Below the pieces are notes generated by a model, which was not told the DNA's origin, searched no databases, and worked only from the letters and a program-made list of their open reading frames with translations. DNA of 64,000 bases from JANYJZ01 sp964523395. Lineage in GTDB: Bacteria > Bacteroidota > Ignavibacteria > UBA10030 > SZUA-254. Position numbers and translations under genes: made by a program. Within the stretch, counting starts at the first letter, position 1; each line of letters starts with the position of its first letter. The stretch covers positions 248,001 through 312,000 of the forward strand of contig CAZFXS010000001.1 of the NCBI GenBank assembly GCA_964523395.1. The letters are read 5' to 3'. Below, in pieces: positions 26,508 to 35,765 of this stretch.

Positions 26508-29500
26508 ATGAGAGGTATGTATCATTACCTGATTATTATACTGGTTGTATTAATAACTGAAAACGGCCTTCTTGCCCAGCAACATACACCGAGCACGGAA
26601 CGTGTTGATCCGACATTGCGGCGCCGAACGGAAATCGACGGCAATAATGTCCGTACCAGCGTGTTTAATTTCGCGTTCTCCGGAAGAACCGGCGGAGGTC
26701 AGGGTGTTCCGTATGAGTGGCCGAAAAATACCGGCAGATATTACGTGGCGTTGGTGGCATTGCTGGTCGGCGGTGAGGTCGTCGATGATACAGGGCGAAC
26801 AGTCCGCATCGTTGACCTTCCGGCATATCGGCAGAATCTTGCTACCGGCGGTGACTGGAATATGGGGCCCGTCCCCGGATATTTTAATCTGGAAACAGGA
26901 AAGATTGCCAAAAGCGACGAGCCGAATACCTGGCCTGAGTTCTGGCCCGATAAGCTTTCTGACCCCGGTGACCGCGGCTGGCGCGGAAGCTGGAACGGAT
27001 ATTTCGGTAAAAATCAGTTCAGTGCCGATCAGGAAATGTTTTATCGTGTCGGTGACGATAACTACAACAGATTTCTCTATACGCCGGATACAACAGACCT
27101 TACGCGAAGAGGCCTTGGTATTATTACCGATGTCCGTGTCATGGAATGGTCGCAGGTCTCCGTTGCCGATGCGGTCTTCTTTATTCAGGCAGTGAAAAAC
27201 GATGGTACGAAAGAAATTAAAAAAGCAGCGGTAACGCTCTGGCTTGCCGACTTTGTGGGCGGCGATGGCGACTCTAATGATGACAAACCTGATTTTGACC
27301 TGATCCGGGATATAGCGTTCTCACTCGACAATGATGCGTTAAGCAGTAACCCCGCATTTCGCGGCGCGTTTGTCGGCGCTGCTGCCACATTATACCTTGA
27401 AACTCCGGGGAATGCCCAGGACCATATCGATAATGACGGTGACGGCGAACAAGGAAGCCCCCTTGTAACCGGGCCAATGCTTCTTGGTGAGATGCCCGGT
27501 AACCAGATTGATGATAACGGGAACGGTATCATTGATGAAGACTCAACATATATTCCATTCGGACAACAGGCCGGTGTTGGTTTTGCGGATCATATCGATA
27601 ACAATGATAACGGTGAATCCGGCAGTCCGGTTGTAACAAATGACATGCTGAGCGGCGAAATAGAAAACAATGCCGCAGATGATAACCTGAACGGTGTGCA
27701 TGACGAAGATTTTCTTGACATCGGAAAAAAATATAAAGACGGCATCGATAATAACGGTGATGGCGAACAGGGAAGCCCTGTCGTTACACTCTCGATGGTT
27801 GTTGATGCCGCTTCAAACAATGGAAAATTTGTCGTGAACTCCTCAATCACTTTGTATGAATTGGATTCTTCCGATGTCGGGAAAAAATATGCCGACGGAA
27901 TTGATAACGATAATAATTTTATCGTCGATGAAGGGATCGATGAAGAAATCGATGAAATGGTTGATGAAGGGAGAAACGATTTCATCGACAATGACCATGA
28001 CTGGAGCCTGTTGTCTGATGACGTCGGTTTGGATGGCGCCCCCAACACGAATGATGTTGGCGAACTTGATGGTAAACCAACCTCCGGGGTCGGAACTCCT
28101 TTCCCCGGCGAACCGAATATTGATAAAACAGACGTATCGGAAGCTGACCAGATTGGATTGACGAATGTTCAATATCTTGCTGCGGGGGCGATCGATTTCA
28201 GCAGAACGCCCGATGTTTACTTCTGGGCCGAGTTTATGATTCCCGGAAGCTTCGTCAACCCCGCGCAAATTCCTGTCGGTGAAAGCGATCTGTTTGTTTC
28301 ATCCGGTGTTTTTCCTATGAAACCGGGACAGATCGAAAGAATCTCGTATGCGATTGTCTTTGGCAGTGCTATTCGCCAGGGAAATGCAACGGTAAGCGGT
28401 GCAAAAGACGATGCCATGGAAAAGCGTAAGTACGCGCAACTTGCATATGATGAGGATTATCAGTTTGCACAGGCGCCGATTGAACCGAAGCTCAAAGCTG
28501 TTGGTGGCGACGGGATGGTGACATTATACTGGGATAACGCCGCGGAAAGTTCAATAGATCGTTTTCTCGCCGGTGTTCCCGGTGCGCTGGCTCAGGACTT
28601 TGAAGGATACCGGATTTACAGGGCGACAGACCCTGCATTCGAAGATTCGCGCATTATCACGGATGCTAACGGAAGTCCCGCACCATGGTTAAAGCCGATT
28701 GCACAATTTGACCTCGTGAATGGCATCAAGGGATTTGATTCTTCCTTTCCGTTTAACGGAACAAAATTTGATCTTGGTCAGGACAACGGTATTGTCCATT
28801 CGTGGATTGACAGATCCGTGAAAAACGGACAGAAATATTATTACGCTATTCGCGCGTATGACAGAGGATACCTGCCGTTGAGAATTACCCCCGCGGAGAG
28901 CAATCTTAAAATTAGTATCGATAACGTCACCGGAGAAATAACAAACTTCGGGACCTCCGTGGCAATCGTTACTCCCGAGGCCTCTGTGGCCGGGTATATT
29001 CCCCCTGATATCAATGAAATCAAACTCATTACCGGCAGTACGACAGGGTTCATCGGGTATGATATTATTAATCCTAACCTTGTGCCGGATAATCATACCT
29101 ACCGGATTACGTTTACCGATACGGTGATTCCCGGAGGCGCAAACGCGCCGGATGTTTTTAAAACAACAAGTTATACTCTTGCCGATATTACCGACGGTGT
29201 ACCATATGATACGGTCATCAATCAGAGCACATTGCTGTTAGACAGTGACGAACAGCCGATGATCGACGGATTTAAACTTGTTATCCGTAATGAAAAATTC
29301 TTTGGAGTGAACCCTGACCGTTCACGTTGGAGCAGGGACAATATTTGGCCATATCTGTTCCAGCAGTGGAAGAGCGGGTTTACGATTGGGTTGCAGAAGC
29401 CGAGCGATTATAAAATTGTGTTTGGTCCGCTTGGTGTTGATACATCAATCTCATTTGTGGTGAGGCGTGGAAGTCCCGCATTGCCCGCAAAGCCTGTTAA

Positions 29501-30137
29501 CTTCAAAGTATACAACACCAGCGAAAACCGTGAGATCGATTTTGCCTTTTTTGAACTCGACAATGCCGGCGGTGCCGGTATCTTCAGCGCGAGAAAAGCA
29601 ACCACCGGCAACGTGAGTGATGTTATTATTTTTGTTGAACCGGATTTGAATGACAGCTTGGTAACGACATGGAGCACATCGGCAACCTTCGATTCTGCTC
29701 TAACCCAGCCCACGGACGGCGACACGCTGACGGTCGTTCTCTCAAAGTTATTCCGTTCAAGCGATGTCTTTGAATTCACAACCTCTGCGCAATATGTTGA
29801 CCAGGCGGTTGCTAAAGCAGACCTCAGAAAAGTGAAAGTTGTTCCCAATCCGTATATCGTCACAAATGAATGGGAAGAAAAAAATTCCTACAGCAGTGGC
29901 CGCGGGCCGCGCGCGATTCATTTTAATCACCTGCCGCAAAAATGTACTATCAGAATTTACAATGTTAATGGCGAGCTTGTGACGACGATTGACCATGAAA
30001 GTGATATGCTTGACGGGTCCGCGACGTGGAACCTGCTCACGCGTGATAACCTTGCCGTGTCCTATGGAATATATGTCTACCATATTGATGCACCCGGTGT
30101 CGGTGAACATGTCGGCAAATTCGCAATCATCAAATAA
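26508..30137 (+). CDS. Giant secreted protein with Asp-rich Ca-type loops and C-terminal sorting-like domain
   Basis: A protein of about 1209 residues. GAGGAG at 26495-26500, 7 bases before the ATG at 26508, decides this start, which opens on a clean signal peptide (MYHYLIIILVVLITENGLLAQ). Residues about 300-520 hold repeated acidic loops such as DHIDNDGDGEQGSP, DDNGNGIIDED, DHIDNNDNGESGSP, DGIDNNGDGEQGSP and DGIDNDNNFIVDEG, which look like EF-hand/thrombospondin-3 type calcium sites. An FN3-like stretch follows (about 660-820, YWDNAAESSIDRF, DFEGYRIYRATD). The end (about 1105-1209, VVPNPYIVTNEWE ... IYNVNGELVTTI ... GIYVYHI) matches the fold of T9SS sorting/FlgD-like Ig domains although it lacks NYPNPFNP. 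No enzyme motif was seen. It lies between the receptor and PorV genes. Confidence 0.72.
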   Translation: MRGMYHYLIIILVVLITENGLLAQQHTPSTERVDPTLRRRTEIDGNNVRTSVFNFAFSGRTGGGQGVPYEWPKNTGRYYVALVALLVGGEVVDDTGRTVRIVDLPAYRQNLATGGDWNMGPVPGYFNLETGKIAKSDEPNTWPEFWPDKLSDPGDRGWRGSWNGYFGKNQFSADQEMFYRVGDDNYNRFLYTPDTTDLTRRGLGIITDVRVMEWSQVSVADAVFFIQAVKNDGTKEIKKAAVTLWLADFVGGDGDSNDDKPDFDLIRDIAFSLDNDALSSNPAFRGAFVGAAATLYLETPGNAQDHIDNDGDGEQGSPLVTGPMLLGEMPGNQIDDNGNGIIDEDSTYIPFGQQAGVGFADHIDNNDNGESGSPVVTNDMLSGEIENNAADDNLNGVHDEDFLDIGKKYKDGIDNNGDGEQGSPVVTLSMVVDAASNNGKFVVNSSITLYELDSSDVGKKYADGIDNDNNFIVDEGIDEEIDEMVDEGRNDFIDNDHDWSLLSDDVGLDGAPNTNDVGELDGKPTSGVGTPFPGEPNIDKTDVSEADQIGLTNVQYLAAGAIDFSRTPDVYFWAEFMIPGSFVNPAQIPVGESDLFVSSGVFPMKPGQIERISYAIVFGSAIRQGNATVSGAKDDAMEKRKYAQLAYDEDYQFAQAPIEPKLKAVGGDGMVTLYWDNAAESSIDRFLAGVPGALAQDFEGYRIYRATDPAFEDSRIITDANGSPAPWLKPIAQFDLVNGIKGFDSSFPFNGTKFDLGQDNGIVHSWIDRSVKNGQKYYYAIRAYDRGYLPLRITPAESNLKISIDNVTGEITNFGTSVAIVTPEASVAGYIPPDINEIKLITGSTTGFIGYDIINPNLVPDNHTYRITFTDTVIPGGANAPDVFKTTSYTLADITDGVPYDTVINQSTLLLDSDEQPMIDGFKLVIRNEKFFGVNPDRSRWSRDNIWPYLFQQWKSGFTIGLQKPSDYKIVFGPLGVDTSISFVVRRGSPALPAKPVNFKVYNTSENREIDFAFFELDNAGGAGIFSARKATTGNVSDVIIFVEPDLNDSLVTTWSTSATFDSALTQPTDGDTLTVVLSKLFRSSDVFEFTTSAQYVDQAVAKADLRKVKVVPNPYIVTNEWEEKNSYSSGRGPRAIHFNHLPQKCTIRIYNVNGELVTTIDHESDMLDGSATWNLLTRDNLAVSYGIYVYHIDAPGVGEHVGKFAIIK

Positions 30138-30179
30138 GAGTATTAACAGAATGTGTGGCTTAATGAAAAGGAGAGTATC

Positions 30180-31208
30180 GTGAAAAGTAAATTATTACTC
30201 TGGGTACTGATACTTTGTCTGGTTGCGGGAAGCACGCAGTTGCTTTTTGCACAGGCAGTGACCAAAGTCGGAACGACGGCAGCCAAATTTTTGAGTATTC
30301 CTGTTGGTGCCAGGGCTGTCGGGATGGGTGGAGCGTTTGTGGCGGTATCAAACGACGCGTCGGCGATGTATTGGAACCCCGGCGGTCTTGCAAGACTGAA
30401 GCAGGCGGAAGTGATTTTCAGCCACGCTGATTGGATTGCGGATATCGATTTCAATTATGGCGGTGTCGTGCTTCCGGTGGCCGGCATTGGAACTGTTGGC
30501 CTGAGTTTTACCGCGCTGTCAACGGAAGAGATGGAACGCACGACGGTTGATCAGCCGGAAGGAACCGGCCAGTTTTTTTCTGCCGGAAGTTTTGCTGTGG
30601 CGCTTTCATATGGACGGAATCTTACTGACTGGTTTTCCATCGGCGGAAATGTCAAATATGTAAATGAACATATCTGGAACTCCAGCGCGACAGGAATCGG
30701 TGTCGATATTGGTACATTGTTTACTACCCCGTTCTCCGGACTGAAGTTTGGAGCGTCAATAGCAAACTTCGGCCAGAAACTTAAAATTACCGGCGATGAT
30801 CTTCTCGTTCAGCAGGATATTTCAGGGAATAACGGAAATAATCCGAACATTAACGCGAATCTTTCCACTGATGATTTCGATATGCCGCTCATTCTCCGCA
30901 TTGGTGTCGCGTATGAACCAATCACAACCGAAGACCGACAACTTATACTTGTCCTTGACGCCGTTCATCCGAACGATAACTCTGAAAGCATTAGTATCGG
31001 AGGAGAACTTACTGGGTTCAGACGCTCCATCTCGATCCGCACCGGCTATAAAGCGCTTGGCGCGAAAGACAGCGAAGAAGAGTTTACCATTGGTGGCGGC
31101 TTTAATTATAATATTGACAAAGGGTTACGACTCAAAATAGATTACGCGTATGAGCAGTTCGGCCGGTTGAGCAATATCCATAAATTTGCAGTTGGTTTGT
31201 TATTTTAA
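30180..31208 (+). CDS. PorV/PorQ-family outer-membrane protein (UPF0164)
   Basis: A 342-residue beta-barrel of the PorV family, which in T9SS acts as the outer-membrane shuttle that receives cargo and passes it to the sortase. AAGGAG at 30168-30173 with a 6-base spacer selects the GTG at 30180; the first residues MKSKLLLWVLILCLVAG form the signal peptide. The family signature near the N-terminus is clear: FLSIPVGARAVGMGGAFVAV followed by MYWNPGGLA. The C-terminus alternates hydrophobic strands and ends FAVGLLF with terminal Phe. It is the third gene of the receptor/giant-protein/PorV set and likely helps export the giant protein. Several paralogues per genome are usual, so it need not be the housekeeping PorV. 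Confidence 0.85.
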   Translation: MKSKLLLWVLILCLVAGSTQLLFAQAVTKVGTTAAKFLSIPVGARAVGMGGAFVAVSNDASAMYWNPGGLARLKQAEVIFSHADWIADIDFNYGGVVLPVAGIGTVGLSFTALSTEEMERTTVDQPEGTGQFFSAGSFAVALSYGRNLTDWFSIGGNVKYVNEHIWNSSATGIGVDIGTLFTTPFSGLKFGASIANFGQKLKITGDDLLVQQDISGNNGNNPNINANLSTDDFDMPLILRIGVAYEPITTEDRQLILVLDAVHPNDNSESISIGGELTGFRRSISIRTGYKALGAKDSEEEFTIGGGFNYNIDKGLRLKIDYAYEQFGRLSNIHKFAVGLLF

Positions 31209-31315
31209 TACTTTGTTGCGGTGTTTCCTATAAGTCGTTATTTTGCAACGGATTTGATGTAAAATTGCATTCATTAATTCACTGATACATGTAATTTATT
31301 ATTAGGGGACCAACT

Positions 31316-33556
31316 ATGAATAGATTGTTGATACTATTTTTTGTTGCCCTGATATGTTCATTTGCATTGGGTGTTTCCAGTAATACGGCAGTAGCCCAAA
31401 ATGATGTGACATTTCAGGTTAACATGAGTGTGAAGATGCTTGAGGGGACCTTTCAACCGGACAGCGGTGATATTGTCCGTGTAGCCGGTAGTTTTAATAA
31501 TTGGGGAGAATCCACAGATACACTTTCTGATCTTGACGGTGACAGCATTTATACCAAGTCTGTACCACTCGCTGAGAATGATACAGTGTACTTTAAATAT
31601 TTAAAAACTCTTCGCGGTGGAAGTGACTGGGAAGGCGATCCCAACAGGATGCATGTTGTGACTGCCGGTGCGCAGAGTGTCACTCTCGATTATTTTGACA
31701 GAGATGATGTGTATACTCCTCCTACCACTGATGGACAGGTAACATTCCAGGTGAACATGAGCATTAAGATGCTTGAAGGTTCCTTCCAGCCCGGAAGCGG
31801 CGATGTCGTTCAGGTAAAGGGCAGCTTTAACGGATGGGGTGGGACTGATGTGATGGCGGATTTGGATGGTGACAGCATTTATACGGTTGAGCTTACCATT
31901 CCGCAGGGTGAGATAAATTATAAATTCTTTAAAACCTTGCGCGGCGGCAGTGATTGGGAAGGTGATCCAAACCGTAACTATACCGTCGTTGAAGGCGCTC
32001 AAAGTATTGCGGCTGATTATTTTGACCGTGATAATGTGTACAATCCCCCAACGTCTGACGTTCCTGTTGTCTTCCAGGTGGATATGAGTGTCAAAATGCT
32101 TGAAGGAACATTTATTCCAGACAGCGGAGATATCGTACGTGTTGCCGGCGGATTTAACGGCTGGGGCGCGTCGACCGATACATTGTTTGATGGTGACGGT
32201 GACAGCGTCTATTCCAAAGCTGTAAACATTGCCGAAAACTCAAACATTCTCTATAAATTTCTTAAAACTCCCCGTGGTAATTTAGAATGGGAAGATAATA
32301 TCGGCGGTAACCGTGAGTTTACCGTGCCCGTTGGCGGCGGCGCTATTCCGATTGTCTATTTTGACAACGATGCGTTGGTCAGCGTACCTATCACTGCCAA
32401 TATTAATTGGCAGGTTGATATGACTACCATGTCGATGCTTGGCTGGTTCCGTCCCGATCTCGGTGACTCAGTGCAGGTCAGAGGCGGTTTCAACGCATGG
32501 GGTGGGGATGTTATGCAGGAAAATCTCTTCTCACCAGGGGCATATGAATTTACAATGCCTTATTCGGGAACTTCATATGATGATCTTCCGCATAAATTCT
32601 TTATTGATTTTGATTCTATTTCCACTTCCACAAGGTTTGCTGTCTATACAGATGCCAATCGCGATGATTATCGTTATGACCACCCCGCGGAACGCGGCGA
32701 CGGTAATGCGATATTCAATGTTGCCGAGGGCGGTGATATCCAGTCACCATTGCGGTACTTCAGCAGTATCAGCCCGAATGGCATCATCAACGAAGGCGAT
32801 ACCGTCCAGGTGACATTGATGGCAAATATGGGGCCCGCGACCCGCTATACTATTCCTCTTTACCTTGTCAACGATACCGTTAAGGTGGTCTTCCAGCAGG
32901 GTCTCTGGCTTGATGCACAGATCAGGAACCAGGGATCATTCGAGAGGGAACATATCATGACTCCTGTTACTCCCGGTGATTCAGTTTATCAGGTGACGTT
33001 CCTTGTTCTCGGTCCGACACATTACAATATGCAGTATGTCTATCGGTATATTGAACCAGGCGGCACAGTAGTTGTTGATCAGACAGGCGGACTTGGCGGC
33101 CAGTACAATTATCAAAGCCGTTACATTCAACCGGTTACCGGTGGTAATCTAGCGAAGGCTTCCGCTACTGCGTGGCCGCGTTATTACACCGCACCCACGG
33201 ATGACTGGAAGAAAAACTCTCCGTTTGTTTCCGAAGTCGCGCCGTTTGACATTGTTAATGATGTCATCGAAGACCCGATGCGCGGTCAGCCGACGGCATA
33301 CAAACTGACACAGAACTATCCTAATCCGTTCAATCCGTCAACAAGAATCCGCTACTCGATTCCCGAGGCGGCAAAAGTTACGTTAAAAGTGTTCAACGTG
33401 CTTGGACAGCAGGTTGCAACTCTTGTGAATCAGGAACAACCGTCCGGTAATTACGTCGCGTTGTTTGAAGCGGCGAAATTCCCGTCTGGTGTCTACTTCT
33501 ATCGTTTGGAAGCAGGCAAGTTCCTTGATGTGAAGAAGATGGTGTTGATGAAGTAA
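31316..33556 (+). CDS. T9SS-sorted protein with four tandem CBM-like modules
   Basis: A 746-residue surface protein, start supported by AGGGG 8 bases before the ATG. After a signal peptide (about 1-28), four homologous modules of about 105 residues lie at roughly 30-135, 142-245, 251-355 and 361-475. Each has the pattern F/WQVNMSVKMLEG, PDSGD, V-x-GSFN-x-WG, DGDSIYTK and K(F/Y)LKT, with the first three very similar and the fourth more diverged. The same module occurs twice in the protein at 4951-7794. A further beta domain is followed by a T9SS type A sorting domain (about 662-746, QNYPNPFNPSTRIRYSIP). The fold resembles E-set/CBM20- or CBM48-like starch-binding domains, and the role is likely surface glucan capture, analogous to SusE/SusF. 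No catalytic residues are evident. Confidence 0.78.
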   Translation: MNRLLILFFVALICSFALGVSSNTAVAQNDVTFQVNMSVKMLEGTFQPDSGDIVRVAGSFNNWGESTDTLSDLDGDSIYTKSVPLAENDTVYFKYLKTLRGGSDWEGDPNRMHVVTAGAQSVTLDYFDRDDVYTPPTTDGQVTFQVNMSIKMLEGSFQPGSGDVVQVKGSFNGWGGTDVMADLDGDSIYTVELTIPQGEINYKFFKTLRGGSDWEGDPNRNYTVVEGAQSIAADYFDRDNVYNPPTSDVPVVFQVDMSVKMLEGTFIPDSGDIVRVAGGFNGWGASTDTLFDGDGDSVYSKAVNIAENSNILYKFLKTPRGNLEWEDNIGGNREFTVPVGGGAIPIVYFDNDALVSVPITANINWQVDMTTMSMLGWFRPDLGDSVQVRGGFNAWGGDVMQENLFSPGAYEFTMPYSGTSYDDLPHKFFIDFDSISTSTRFAVYTDANRDDYRYDHPAERGDGNAIFNVAEGGDIQSPLRYFSSISPNGIINEGDTVQVTLMANMGPATRYTIPLYLVNDTVKVVFQQGLWLDAQIRNQGSFEREHIMTPVTPGDSVYQVTFLVLGPTHYNMQYVYRYIEPGGTVVVDQTGGLGGQYNYQSRYIQPVTGGNLAKASATAWPRYYTAPTDDWKKNSPFVSEVAPFDIVNDVIEDPMRGQPTAYKLTQNYPNPFNPSTRIRYSIPEAAKVTLKVFNVLGQQVATLVNQEQPSGNYVALFEAAKFPSGVYFYRLEAGKFLDVKKMVLMK

Positions 33557-33590
33557 TCAGAGAGTCCGGCCGTTGTACGGCCGTAAGTTG

Positions 33591-33630
33591 GCGGCGACGT
33601 TTTCCTGTGTGAGAATGTCGCCGCTTTTTT
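33591..33630. terminator. Strong intrinsic terminator, probably bidirectional
   Basis: GCGGCGACGTTTTC (33591-33604) pairs with GAGAATGTCGCCGC (33611-33624) over 14 positions with two G-T pairs, loop CTGTGT, followed by TTTTTT (33625-33630). It ends the 31316-33556 gene and abuts the stop codon of the convergent minus-strand gene. Confidence 0.85.
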
Positions 33631-35605
33631 ATTGTTCGCGTTGGAGACGCTGCAGGAGGTCGTTCGCCTTTTTAAACCGGGGCTGCTCTGTTAGCAATGA
33701 ACGGAGCTCCATGATGGCAAGGTCTTTTTGTTTGTTCCTGGCAAACGCGAGCGCGAGGAGGTAGGCGCTTTCAGCATGTTCCATGCTCAACTTTCCGATT
33801 GCAACCGCTTCTTTCAGGAGCTCAATCGCGCGGGCATTGTCACCATCATTCATTGCCATTGTCCCCAGCGTACGGTATGCAAATAGTGTTTTTTCTATGC
33901 TAAGTGACTTTGTGAGCATTTCTTTAGCCTCCTGAAGTTTTTGCTCTTTCACATACAATTGAGCAAGGACAAGATAAGCGGAGACATTGAGCGGTATTTG
34001 ATTGATGAGAACCTTGTATTCTGACTCTGCTTTTTCAGGCATGTCGTTACGTGCATAGTACTCCGCGGAAGTAACATGTCCGGCTTCCCAGGTGATTTTT
34101 CCCTTGACAACGCGTTCCACGATTTCGTTGAGTTCACCTTTCGGCGGAGAATCCTCAGAATTTCCTGACTGCGTAAATGGCCATCCCGATATTAAAATTG
34201 ATGTTCTCCGTTGCGCGCATAATTCGTCAAATTCCGTAAGAGGCTTTATTTTCCACAAGAGTTCATCGTGAATAGTATCGCGTGACTTCCATTCATCCTC
34301 AGTGGCAAATAGATGGTGTTTCTTCATGACATAGGCATATTCCTTTGCCATCAAAAAATAACCGCGGGAATTGGGATGAAGATGTTCCAGAATCAGGTCA
34401 TGCCCGATAATTGAATCGCGGGCGTACTTGCGTAATACAGATTCGAGGTCAGCGACATACACATGTTCCGGCTCTGATGCTGTGTTTCGAATAACATCAT
34501 TGAAATCACTGCTCGTTCGGAAGCGCAGCATATCAAAATCACGTGCTTTCTTGTATTCGTATTCAGATTCGCTTTTATGCCCAAGGCTGTCAAGAGCCTT
34601 AGCCAATCGGTAATGGGTAATTGCTTCAGTAGAATCATTTGCCAGAAGTGATCGGCAAATAACGATAGCCGAATCGGGATGTAAAGGAATATCGGAGCGG
34701 TGTAAAATTGCTCCGGACGAGTTTCCTGAGATGAAAGGTGGCATGTCCCTCAGATTCGAGACCTGCGAACTCAAGATAAGCGGGATATTATTTTTGACGC
34801 ATAAGGTTTTTAGTTCATCAATATTTTTCCGAAATATCTCGAGTCCTTGTTGGTAAAGTTTGCTTCCAGAAGGAATATATTGCCCGCGTGCAAGACGTTC
34901 CATCATCGTGCCTTGCTCAGGTTCGTACGATTGCGGGAAGAAAGATGCTGCCGCGGCAAATATGTGTTGAGCAAGCTGAACAACACGAAAATGTACGAGT
35001 TTGAGATATACCTTCGATAGCCATCGCCCATATCCGGCTGATTCATGAGACGCAACTCCCAGTGCTCCATAAAATTCGTTATGGCCATCGTAAACAACGA
35101 GAAGATCCGGTTCGTACTCAACAAGTTCTTCCGCAATGTCATTGACGGTAAAACTGTTGGTTGCGGTCATCCCCACATTAATAATCTCGGCCCGTTTTTC
35201 GGGGAATGTTTTGCGGAGTCTGTCCCGTAAAAATGATGAAAAGGATCCACCGTATCCGTACGGGTATCCGACTGTTGTTGAACCACCAAGGAAAAATATC
35301 CGGAAGACGCCAGTGTCTTTTGGGACGCTGAAATAATCAGGTGATGTGCCTGGATTGAACTCTACGCGTGAAAAATACCTGGCCTTGACATCGGGGTTCA
35401 TTACATGATAGGTTTTTCCGGCGATGACTTCAGTAGTGAAGAGTGACAAGTCAGGACCATACCCGAATAATCGTAAAATGATTTCCAACCCTAAGAACAG
35501 GACGAACGGAAGCGCAGCCGTGATGAGAAAGAATGCCCGTTTTCTTGCAGGAGTAAGCAGCGGCTGAGATGAAGTACGTTTGGTTTTTTGTTTATGGTGT
35601 TTCAA
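33629..35605 (-). CDS. Membrane-anchored SGNH-hydrolase-like protein with TPRs (paralogue 1)
   Basis: A 658-residue protein with one N-terminal membrane helix (about 24-46), so the rest is outside the cytoplasm. It has an SGNH/GDSL-type core: FFLGGSTTVGYPY with Ser109, VYDGHNEFYG with Asn176 and EHLHPNSRGY with His410 (Glu407 stands where Asp is usual). A TPR-like helical insertion lies at about 325-360 (ALDSLGHKSESEYEYKKARD) and further TPRs cover about 520-655. The closest family picture is an esterase or acyl-transfer enzyme acting on a glycan or other polymer; the substrate is unknown. The start is a TTG without a clear ribosome site. A full-length paralogue lies at 44720-46741, and the two enclose the maltodextrin operon. 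Confidence 0.75.
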   Translation of the reverse strand: MKHHKQKTKRTSSQPLLTPARKRAFFLITAALPFVLFLGLEIILRLFGYGPDLSLFTTEVIAGKTYHVMNPDVKARYFSRVEFNPGTSPDYFSVPKDTGVFRIFFLGGSTTVGYPYGYGGSFSSFLRDRLRKTFPEKRAEIINVGMTATNSFTVNDIAEELVEYEPDLLVVYDGHNEFYGALGVASHESAGYGRWLSKVYLKLVHFRVVQLAQHIFAAAASFFPQSYEPEQGTMMERLARGQYIPSGSKLYQQGLEIFRKNIDELKTLCVKNNIPLILSSQVSNLRDMPPFISGNSSGAILHRSDIPLHPDSAIVICRSLLANDSTEAITHYRLAKALDSLGHKSESEYEYKKARDFDMLRFRTSSDFNDVIRNTASEPEHVYVADLESVLRKYARDSIIGHDLILEHLHPNSRGYFLMAKEYAYVMKKHHLFATEDEWKSRDTIHDELLWKIKPLTEFDELCAQRRTSILISGWPFTQSGNSEDSPPKGELNEIVERVVKGKITWEAGHVTSAEYYARNDMPEKAESEYKVLINQIPLNVSAYLVLAQLYVKEQKLQEAKEMLTKSLSIEKTLFAYRTLGTMAMNDGDNARAIELLKEAVAIGKLSMEHAESAYLLALAFARNKQKDLAIMELRSLLTEQPRFKKANDLLQRLQREQ

Positions 35606-35765
35606 TCTTTTGAAGAGAAAAGTGTGCGCAAAATTTTATCAATATATCATTTCCTGGTTCTTTTTCCAATCATTATGGATGTGGATTCCTTGCATTTCCC
35701 TACCGATTTTGCTACTTTGCTATCAACAGTCAATCGTTCGTGGTCATTGGTCAATAGTGTAAACG

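Noticed and set aside
26572..27195. 207-residue plus-strand frame inside the giant secreted protein
   Set aside because: It shares the region with a long real gene that has a signal peptide and repeats; the shadow frame has neither.
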